From: Amphirosellinia nigrospora
Taxonomy: Eukaryota; Ascomycota; Sordariomycetes; Xylariales; Xylariaceae
DNA length: 64,000 nucleotides
Direction: 5' to 3'
NCBI GenBank assembly: GCA_004123355.1
Contig: SCHM01000001.1
Span: 9,062,193-9,126,192 of the forward strand
The notes under the pieces were generated by a model that made no database searches, was not told where the DNA came from, and saw nothing but the letters and a program-made list of their open reading frames with translations. This document shows positions 56,039 to 64,000 of this stretch, in pieces; the stretch's first letter is position 1, and each line of letters opens with the position of its first letter. The translations under genes and the position numbers were made by a program.

Positions 56039-57236
56039 ATGGGCTGGAACGTGTGTTTTCTCTGTCGCATAAGGCTCCCTCATTCCGCCCTATGTTCTGA
56101 CTTGAGTGATAGATCTTTCGCATCTTGGGAGACGTGTCCCACCTCCTCTCAAAAGTCATCTTGATCTATGCCATCCACCGCAACCGCAGTGCTGAAGGTA
56201 CCTTGGCTTCGAGAACAAGACCCGACGCGTCGCATAAGCTAATCAGAACTACCAGGCGTCTCATGGATCACCCAAGTCCTGTATACCGTCGTGTTCTGCT
56301 CTAGATACACCGATATCTTCACCGAGACGTCAACATGGAACCTCTTCTTTAAGCTGTTCTACATACTGTCCTCCATCTACATCATCGCCATCATGCGCTG
56401 GGTCTATGCACGAACGAGGGAGCGCGAGATTGCCTGGAAGCTGGGCGCTGGTATTCTCGCCGGCTCTCTGCTCATCGCTCCGTTCGTAATGCTCATCTTC
56501 GAAGGCAAGAGCCAATGGTCTTTCTTCACGGTTCGTACTCCCTTTTATCCAAGGCTCTCGGACTCGGCTCTAATTTTATTGGTAGTGGGTCTGGATTTCT
56601 CACAAATTCTCGAATCGATCTGCGTCTTGCCTCAGCTGCTTCTCCTCCGACAAACGAATGTTCCGACTGTTATCGACTCTTTCTACCTCATTTCGCTAGG
56701 GGCGTATCGCGCTCTCTACTGCCTCAACTGGATCTGGAGAGAGCTAGACCCAACGACCGCAAACCCAACGCCGTGTCCGTCATCTTCGGCATCATCCAAA
56801 CTGCTCTCTATTTCGATTTCTTCTGGGTGTACTACACCAGACAACGAGTTAAGCTCCGGTACGGTGGCATCGTCGACGCCGATGACATCCGACGGGGCTG
56901 GCTTCTCAACCGCATCTTTGGCAACAAGCATTTCGAGAACGACCAGATGATGAGGAGAGCGCCCCAGCTTTAAACGGCAACGATGACGGCAACGCCTCAT
57001 CGCAGCGGAGGTCGAAGTGGGGTGCCCGAGGCATCTCGATTAGCGCCGATGACACGACGTTGGAGCATGAGCGTCACCAGGATCCGAATGATGAGATCTC
57101 TGGTGCGGTCGATCCAGATGCCAAGATGAAGGATCCTGATGAGCTAGCACGAGCTCTTGATGATGAAGATGACGAGGATGACGATGCTCCATCGGGTCAA
57201 ACACAAACTCGAACAAGAATGTGCCTCCTGGTGTGA
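56039..57236 (+). CDS. ERD2: ER lumen protein retaining receptor Erd2 (KDEL receptor)
   Basis: Erd2 retrieves HDEL/KDEL proteins from Golgi to ER; a seven-helix membrane protein. Exon 1 (56039-56050) encodes only MGWN. Exon 2 (56113-56197) gives IFRILGDVSHLLSKVILIYA and HRNRSAE. Exon 3 (56256-56530) gives GVSWITQVLYTVVFCSRYTD, then STWNLFFKLFYILSSIYIIA. Exon 4 (from 56586) gives FSQILESICVLPQLLLLRQT, FYLISLGAYRALYCLNWIWR and ALYFDFFWVYYTRQRVKL. Three one-base shortfalls are inferred: T3 56596-56598, C3 56749-56751 and near 56946. Exons of 12, 85, 275 and 651 bases plus three make 342 codons. The last about 95 residues after the final helix form an acidic hydrophilic tail ending ALDDEDDEDDD plus a short end, much longer than the tail of yeast Erd2. 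Confidence 0.93.
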
Positions 57237-58944
57237 ACAATGAAAATGAGTGGCGGAACAACTAAAAATTTCGGTATCCTCGATGCCCAGGGATGCGATG
57301 TATTTAGCAACCCTGCGCAACCCTCGCAAAACTACTACAAAGTCCTTCGACAGGCAGTTTCTTTATTCGATGGCATCCGCAAAGCGGTCGATATTTTATT
57401 TCCTAGGCAATTAGGCAAGGAAAGGCGCATGGGGGTCAAGAGTACGAGGGGAACATATGTAAACAATAGGACATGCTACTGTATCATATTTCGCACTGTC
57501 AGGTAAAGCTAGAATTTATCAATCATGCATCTGACACACGAGTTCCCTTGGTGAACATGAAAATGACTTAGAGTAGTAAGAATAGTTGCTTACAAGGTTG
57601 ATAAGAAAAATGGAATGTCCACCTAATGTAATCAACATTATTTGTTCATCAAGTTCACATCCAGCTATCCAGGCAGGTAACACTGGTAAGTTGTTTTAAG
57701 TAGTCCGAGAGAAAATAAAAAAAATCCAACTTTGTGTATCCGCTGCGGTGCACTCATCCCAAAAGGAAAGAAAGACAAGAGAAAAAGCAGAGCACACAAT
57801 CCCACCAAAAATTCAATCATATCGCATTTATTGACCTCGCTGGGGTCGAACCCAGAATCTCCTGATTATCGTGAAGATCTCAAACCAGATTTGTGGTTTT
57901 TGTCCTCTATCGTAGTCAGACGCCTTGCCATTGGGCCACGAGGCCAGCTCACTTCCGACGCTTGTTGTTTGTTGGTGGGTGGATGTCTTGCTATTGTTTG
58001 ATTCTGCTTCATATAGCCATCTTGTTCGGAACATCAAGTCGGTAAATGGTGGAAACTTGTGTAACCCATGTGGAATTTGAGATGCGGGTTGGTTAATTCG
58101 ATACGCCAATGGGGATTAGCGTTGTAAGTGAGTTGTTGATGTTGGTGGTTTATAAAGCGAAATGAATGAAATGAGCAAGGTCGAGGTTCGGCACGACGAA
58201 CATATATTTTCTCAACAAGATTACCTGATGTATGCATTTTATCTGCGTATTGAGTTCTGTTTATGATACCAACGTATACGCGTACTTAATTATCTCTTAA
58301 CCTTACCTAATGGTGATTCGCAGGCTCTGTTCTTTCTACCATATCGACTGTGATATACCGCCTTGGCACTCAGCAGCAGCTAAGTTTGCGTCATCATTAG
58401 TTGCAGGGCTGACCCCTAGCTCAGGCGAGCAAATGGGCTACCAATAAGATCCAACTTGGAACGCGCGGGGCATAGTTAAGCATTTCATCCTCATCCCACC
58501 AAACCAACTTCCTGCCGCGAACCAACAGCTTCAAGCTGCTTGCGTCGAAAATTTTATCTCCGGCCAATCTGGCATGAAATTAAATCTAGCACGTCCCTCG
58601 ATAACGACTATTTCAATCTTATGTTATGTGACCTTGCATCTCATTATAACCCTGTCCAGTATTAAAGTTTCATAGCTTGCGGGCGCCTACTTTTCAGCTT
58701 GGATATAAATGTATACTATAGAATAACATTTTTCCTCCTTGCGAATTCTCCTTGCCCTCTCCCTCTTCCTATATTTTTGCGACTCCAAACCTTTGTCTGT
58801 CCTAATGTCTAGAGGTGAACCCTAACGTGTAAACCTGCTCTGGTGGCAGCTCCTCGCATTGCTATACTTATCATCTCCTTCGTTTTGCTAAGATACCTCA
58901 AATCGTTTCCCTGTATTTCACCAATCCCCTTACTTATCGTCAAA
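57237..58944. other. intergenic containing one tRNA gene
   Basis: About 1.7 kb between two + strand protein genes. A tRNA-Arg gene lies inside on the - strand. Otherwise no coding content recognised. Confidence 0.5.
57832..57945 (-). tRNA. tRNA-Arg (anticodon ACG) with intron
   Basis: Acceptor stem GGCCTCG pairs with CGAGGTC (one G-U). The D arm is GCC-CAATGGCAA-GGC. The anticodon arm TCTGA-CTACGA then continues, after an intron of about 43 bases in the usual place one base 3' of the anticodon, with A-TCAGG. The anticodon is ACG. The T arm reads CTGGG-TTCGAC-CCCAG, so its loop has six bases instead of seven; one C appears to be missing from the C4 run (57842-57845 on the + strand). A tRNA with that base restored is canonical throughout. 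Confidence 0.85.
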
Positions 58945-60860
58945 ATGGCTACTCCCCTGAAATCTGTCTTTATGATACCTATATATAGCCTATTCGCATG
59001 GACCACCACCGCATTCCACCTTCATGAGAGGTGTCCTATTTCTCAGAGTCAAAGAGGCTGTGTGACCCGATTGCACCAGCAAGCTTCCTCCCTGCTTCCA
59101 TGAATAGTGCTACCAGAATCAGGACAGCCCACATTGCAGATAATAGTGTATTTGCAGACCTTTTGAGCGCCCTGAATGTGACACAAGCGGAATACTTCGC
59201 TCCGTGGCTAGGGACCTGGCCAGATGCCATCGACTGGACAGCTGCCGTGATAGGGGTAAGCATTTCCAAGACAAGGTTCCCATTTCGGATCAGTGACGCT
59301 CCGTCGAACAACGATAACTAACTTCAAGAATTGTAGACACACGTTTCGGGGGCAACTCGCAGCATCTCCGAAGATCTGGTCTTCTTGCGCTCAAAATGGG
59401 ACAGCGCTTCTGATTTTAGGCGGGCTTCGAACTTGGTGGACAACTACTTCGCCCAGATGATCGGCTATTACTTTGGCCAGGATGCTTTTGCTATTAGAAA
59501 CGAAGCGTACGACGACATTCTCTGGGTCGTTCTGGGCTGGCTTGAAACAATCAAGTTCATCAACACTCACAGCGACTCATATTACGTCGATGATGGTTCA
59601 GAGCTCTCCGAAGCCACGCCAGGGATCACCGATAAGGCCTTCCACAGCTGCGCAATGATTCCCAATCAACCATACCACGGAACCGTATGGATCCCGGCAT
59701 TCGCCCATCGGGCGCGCGTGTTCTGGACGTCGGTTCGCATGGTTGGGACACGGAGCTGTGCAACGGAGGGATGCTCTGGAATCCTAAGCTACAACCATAC
59801 AAGAACGCCATCACCAACGAGCTTTTCATCGCCGCGTCAATATCAATGTATCTCTATTTCCCGGCGATGACAACGAGTCTCCATTTCACAACCGCACCAG
59901 TAGATTCACTCCGAGAGCCCGGATTCGGATGTGTATAGTGGACCGCGGGACGCAAGGTACTTGAAGGCCGCCGTGGAGGGCTATCGCTGGCTCCGCAACT
60001 CCAACATGACGAATGACCAGGGCCTGATCGTCGACGGCTTCCACATCAGCGGATATCTCGATGAGAAGAATAATAACACGCAATGCGACCTCCGCGACGA
60101 GATGGTGTACTCGTACAACCAAGGCGTCATATTAACAGGGCAGCGCGGGCTATGGGACGCCACGGGTGCATCCTCGTACCTCTCTGACGGCCATCATCTC
60201 ATCCAGAAGGTGATCAGGGCCACAGGCTATGACCTGGTATCAGACCGCCCAATCGACAGCCTCCGGCGCGCCAAAGCGGGTGTGCTCCCACGGTGGCACG
60301 GGCTGGACGTCTAGGCGTCATGGAAGAGCGCGTGACGCAAGCGGGACAGGGAGCCAGGATCTGCAAACCTTCAGGGATCTTCTTTCACCACCTCACCGCC
60401 TTCTGCGCGCCTCTCGAGCTCCCCGGTCCGGAATCGGGGCAGCGAGTCTACACCCGCGCATTCGCGGCGGTGAAGAAATCCCACGCCGAGGCCTGCAGGG
60501 CGTACAGCGGGTGGCTCGCGCATAACGTGCACGCGGCCATGGGGACGCGCGACGCCTCGGGGCGCTTCGGGCAGTGGTGGACCGCGGGCCTGCTCATGGG
60601 CGACTGGGTCGGGCCCTGGCCGACGACCACCGACGAGGAAAACAGGAGGACGCCACGGACTACCGCAATTACGCATCCCCACCGACACCACGTGGCGCAG
60701 CTCGCTGCCTACTCCTACTCCCCCTCCCCCTCTCCCGCACATGCGATATACGTCGTACGGCCAGATCCCGCTGAGGAAACAGCAGCAGCAGGTGCGCCAG
60801 GCCATGGTGGAGGACCCGAATGACCGCGGCCGCCGTACGGTCGAGACGCAGAGCGGTGGG
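58945..60860 (+). CDS. GH76 alpha-1,6-mannanase-like glycoside hydrolase
   Basis: A secreted or cell-wall glycoside hydrolase of family 76 (Dcw1/Dfg5/Aman6 type), which acts on alpha-1,6-mannan or GPI-anchor glycan. The start at 58945 gives a signal peptide (MATPLKSVFMIPIYSLFAWT, then TTAFHLHE). Landmarks: WLGTWPDAIDWTAAV; FRRASNLVDNYFAQMIGYYF; EAYDDILWVVLGWLETIKF with the catalytic-type Asp pair; LCNGGMLWNPKLQPYKNAIT; NELFIAASISMYLYFP; QCDLRDEMVYSYNQGVILTG; FHHLTAFCAPL; and RFGQWWTAGLL with GDWVGPWP. An intron near 59256-59335 separates DWTAAVIG from THVSGATRSIS. Several frame changes (around 59730, 59850, 60290, 60650) look like missing bases; I did not resolve all of them. The C-terminal end is approximate. 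Confidence 0.82.
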
Positions 60861-61823
60861 CTCGGTTGTTGAGGGCATACTGGAAGATCGCGAGGATGCC
60901 TTAGGATGGCGTTCGGCGGGTCAGATTGTGTGTTTGGATAAGATACCATGGTTGTTATTAGGATAGGTCTTGTTTTCTCGGTCTTGGGGTTGCATTAAAG
61001 GGGTATTGGCGTTGATAGCATAAATGATTCACGATTTATCATGACTTAGGGTCTTAGAGAGCTGTCTTAGAGGGCGGGAGTCGCCTGTTTGTTGTTGTAT
61101 GCAATTTTCTATGACTTTGCCTATATGGTCTTGTACACGGTGGTTCTGCATTTGTTTCCCTCGTGCGTCCTCTTTTCGTGACAATAGGGGACGACACTGC
61201 ACCTCGACCTAACAAAGAAAACCTGCGGTGGCAGAGACGGTGTATATATACGTCAATGATCTGGAGATTTTTATCTCGATAGTAGATATATATTTTATAA
61301 GAGAGTAGCCGAGGATAAGAATTGGCTCCCAACCTATGAAATAATGTTAAAAGACCTTGTTGTCTTTTTTTTTTTTTTGCTGTTACGTACGGCTTACATC
61401 CGGTCTTCGTTCTAACATGGTACTAAACTTGAGTTATATCAACGGAAGAAAAGATTTGTCACCAGGTCGATAGATTTCATGTACGCCAAGCATCGTACTA
61501 TATGAGTAGTATAGAGGCGCCGGCAATACAATTGTTCAAGAAAATATGGAATATAAAGCTTGACCGGAATTGTATTTATTAACCCAAGATGTCCGTCATG
61601 TGCGGACTACCAAAGGCTGCTCACATGACAAGATTTGTCAGTATACAATCACTACACAATGTGCTTCTCCAGACTCCGTCCTATCGTTGGGTATTTCGTC
61701 ATCCATCGACATTTCCCCATATCATGCATCCCACCCGTAATATGTACATGGCCGTTGGTTTTAAACATGCGCGCCCGGCTTTGATGAGCTCCAACCAAGG
61801 AGCAAACCCGTCCCATGGCGTCT
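60861..61823. other. intergenic, no gene seen
   Basis: About 960 bases between convergent genes (GH76, +, and ADK2, -). It contains a T run of about 15 near 61365-61379. No coding content recognised; the - strand frame at 61054-61332 is featureless. Confidence 0.45.
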
Positions 61824-62632
61824 TCATAGAAATCTTTTTTCAAATTCCCCAAATAGCTGGGACTGATCTCGTCACTACTCAGGCCATGGACTTCCCAAAG
61901 GACGCCCTTTTTGGCGTAGTGCTCTAGTAAAGGCTCGCTGGTCTCCCGGAACTTCTGGAAACGCGTGCGATAGACCTCCTCGCTATCATCAGCGCGTTGC
62001 ACCAGTGGTTCGCCCGTGATGTCATCACGTCCGGGCACCTTTGGAGCGTTGAAACTGGTGTTGTATACACGGCCTGACGGCTCGTGGACCCAACGAGACG
62101 AGATTCGCTCCATGACCACCTCGAAGGGTGTCTGGAGAGACACTACCCAGTTGATGGGCACGATGTCATCCAGTCGCTCGGCCTGGAGCGCAGTGCGTGG
62201 GAAACCGTCAAGCAGGAATGAGGCCGACGGGTCGTCGGATGCTTGGCGCGATAGACTTGCACCTGCGTTCGGATCTGAATCTATACCCGGAATAGATGAT
62301 TCCGAAGCCATATCGGCGGCGGACGTAGCCTCACCCGAGACAGCGGATGCCATGGTCATGAAGCTCGGCGGACCACCGGCCAGCCACCCGCGCCGAGAAA
62401 GCTCGTTGGTGATCAAGCGGAGAATCATCTCATCGGGAACCAGGCCACCATCCTCATGGTCTTCTCGACCTTGATGCCGAGGGGCGTGCGGTTCTTGACA
62501 TTGTGGCGGAGGAGGTCGCCGGACGAAATAGCGGACAACTGGGGAAGCGGGAGAGCAGGCGTTCGGACTGGGTTCCTTTGCCTACCCCGGCGCACCGACG
62601 AGGATCACGCGGGCGGCTCGGCGAAGGCGCAT
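61824..62632 (-). CDS. ADK2: GTP:AMP phosphotransferase, mitochondrial adenylate kinase
   Basis: Adenylate kinase of the mitochondrial GTP:AMP type, which rephosphorylates AMP in the matrix. The start ATG is at 62630-62632. The P-loop reads VILVGAPG(V)GKGTQSERLL. Next come SSGDLLRHNVKNRTPLGIKV, DGGLVPDEMILRLITNELSR, a Ser/Ala-rich insertion of about 45 residues, then FLLDGFPRTALQAERLD, IVPINWVVSLQTPFEVVMER, the LID segment WVHEPSGRVYNTSFNAPKVP with DDITGEPLVQR, and SEPLLEHYAKKGVLWEV. The end reads LFGEFEKRFL before a TGA at 61824-61826. Four one-base shortfalls are inferred (C4 62585-62588, G4 62541-62544, near 62452, near 61856-61862). The span of 809 bases plus four gives 271 codons, so no intron is needed. 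Motif details favour ADK2 over cytosolic ADK1. Confidence 0.92.
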
Positions 62633-64000
62633 AGTATGCGAAACCAAAGTAGACGGGGCTCGGGACGCTGGGATGGTAACGTGGGGTCTCGGAAAGTGAC
62701 CCGAACTGGTATGACGTTATTTTTGAAGTCGAAAAAAAATGTGGCAGCGATATTGGTTCGAGGAGCTATGTAGGTAGCGATGCGAGATGCACGGAGTTGT
62801 CGAATAGTCTTCTGGCACAGATCCCGGCGATTAACGGGAATACGTCAAGGGCTCGGCGGAATGGTGCAGAGACGGACCCAGGCGGATCTCAAGCACGACA
62901 TTAAGCAAAGTCCATCGTGTCAGAAGCGCCTCGATCAATATTAAAATATGATTGATTGATAAGCTGCGGCACAGCTTGGTAGGAGGGTCGAAGGTGAATA
63001 TACAATAGTACGATGGTGGTGGGATTATAGTCGACTTCGCACCCAAACCCCGTCTCGGTCCTGCTCTTTGCTCATACATTGATACAGTAATGTTGAGAAA
63101 ACGCAAGGGACCGTCAATCACGCCAAATCCAGAATGGAGAAGTCCGAGAAGTGAAATGGTGGGGAGTAGTCTAAGCCCAATAGGGAAATGGTCGGTGTTG
63201 TCTCATGCACCCAGCTGCTCGCTAAAATCGTTGGAGAACTCAAGGACCTGCCTCCCTCCAACACTAGACTGTCGGGATCTACCAATCAGCAATAAGTAAA
63301 TAAGGAACAGACCGAATGGTCGATGGCTATAGTTGTATTGGTTGATAAATTCGTTAATGTTACCTAGGTACTTATTATTGCCCAGACTATATAGCAATCA
63401 TACCTACCAACACACACGTAAGTGGAAACATTAGACTGCTGAGGGCATCAGCATTTCAAGAAACCAGTGAGACGCTATCCCACTCTACTTTAGGTACATC
63501 AGACGCTAGATAAACCTTAACACATCCATGTTCCGCATGGGCTAGATAGTGGGCTGCCGCAAGAAGAAGCATGTGCCTGTTAAGCCTTCTTAGTACACGT
63601 ACCATTGATCCGACGGCCCTAAGGAGGCGTCTGAGTTGTGACCATATAATGCATAGGTTCGCAACAGAATAGCAAAGCCGACTTTTGCCGATCATCATGT
63701 TGACACACGATATTCTGCCATAGACCGAGGCCCGCCTAAGAGTTGAGACATCTGTAACCTCGATGCAACCCCAACATGACCATCTACTATTTGCTTGTGA
63801 TTGGGGGACCTAATTTTGATGACCAGAATCCTAAAAGCATCATGAACAGTTCAAAGTATACATTATGTGGGACTTGTATGTTATTTTACTTTGTTTGGTC
63901 TATGGCTTAGTCTAGAGCCTATAAGCGTCTTCATGAATGCCGTATGCATGGAATCATTGCATTACAATGCAACAAGCCTTAGGTATTCTAGGTGCCCAAG
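62633..64000. other. intergenic right edge, no gene seen
   Basis: About 1.4 kb upstream of ADK2. The first few hundred bases should hold its promoter. Open frames at 62831-63121, 63090-63299 and 63456-63698 show no family features. Confidence 0.45.

Noticed and set aside
1830-62632. Calling SCM3, HET, ATG14, SPC7, ERD2, CK2 alpha and ADK2 pseudogenes because their frames break.
   Set aside because: All breaks are single missing bases, often in homopolymers, they hit essential genes, and the protein sequence continues without other damage; assembly error explains them better.
62831-63698. Several open frames at the right edge.
   Set aside because: Short, overlapping on both strands and without any recognisable sequence.

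Overview
This is a stretch of nuclear DNA from a filamentous ascomycete, most likely a Sordariomycete. The evidence is the gene content (Scm3, Atg6, Atg14, Spc7, Erd2 and CK2 alpha in their filamentous-fungal forms, plus HET-domain, DUF3176, DUF3807 and GH76 genes), short introns of about 48-100 bases with GTRNGT-like donors and CTRAC-like branch sites, and AT-rich repeat debris between genes. The order or genus cannot be fixed by eye.

Layout. 1.8-9.6 kb: SCM3 (-), ATG6 (+), and an FtsJ-type methyltransferase (+). 10.3-20.8 kb is an accessory island: a DUF3176 membrane protein (+), a HET-domain gene (-), an alpha/beta hydrolase (+), a jacalin-lectin/aerolysin (natterin-like) gene (-), and repeat debris. 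21.7-29.1 kb returns to core genes: CK2 alpha (-), a DUF3807 gene (-), a conserved coiled-coil protein (-), ATG14 (+). 29.5-33.3 kb (-) holds a membrane-protein N-terminus and a repeat-rich disordered block that I do not recognise. 34.4-44.3 kb: SPC7 (-), ribosomal protein S11 (+, 11 exons), a twin-CX9C protein (+). 45.6-49.0 kb (-) is a second orphan, built from several tandem repeats and containing a striking 15/120-bp minisatellite. 51-55 kb: a small multi-pass membrane protein (-) and an AME1/CENP-U-like kinetochore gene (-). 55.2-55.7 kb is a small element with terminal repeats. 56-62.6 kb: ERD2 (+), an intron-containing tRNA-Arg (-), a GH76 mannanase-like enzyme (+), mitochondrial adenylate kinase ADK2 (-).

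How the genes fit together. Three encode chromosome-segregation proteins: SCM3 deposits CENP-A, AME1 belongs to the inner kinetochore, SPC7 to the outer kinetochore and checkpoint platform. Two encode partners in autophagy PI3-kinase complex I (ATG6, ATG14). The HET, natterin-like and hydrolase genes look like an accessory self/non-self or defence neighbourhood.

A caution that governs the reading of the window: most long genes, including essential ones (ERD2, CK2 alpha, SPC7, ADK2), change frame by exactly one missing base, very often inside a short run of one nucleotide. In several genes adding those bases back makes the exon total divisible by three. A tRNA T-arm and copies inside the minisatellite show the same shortfall. 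I read this as residual deletion error in the assembly rather than gene decay, and do not call these genes pseudogenes. Genes with no shortfall in my reading are ATG6, DUF3807, the 25.9-26.7 kb gene, RPS11 and the twin-CX9C gene.
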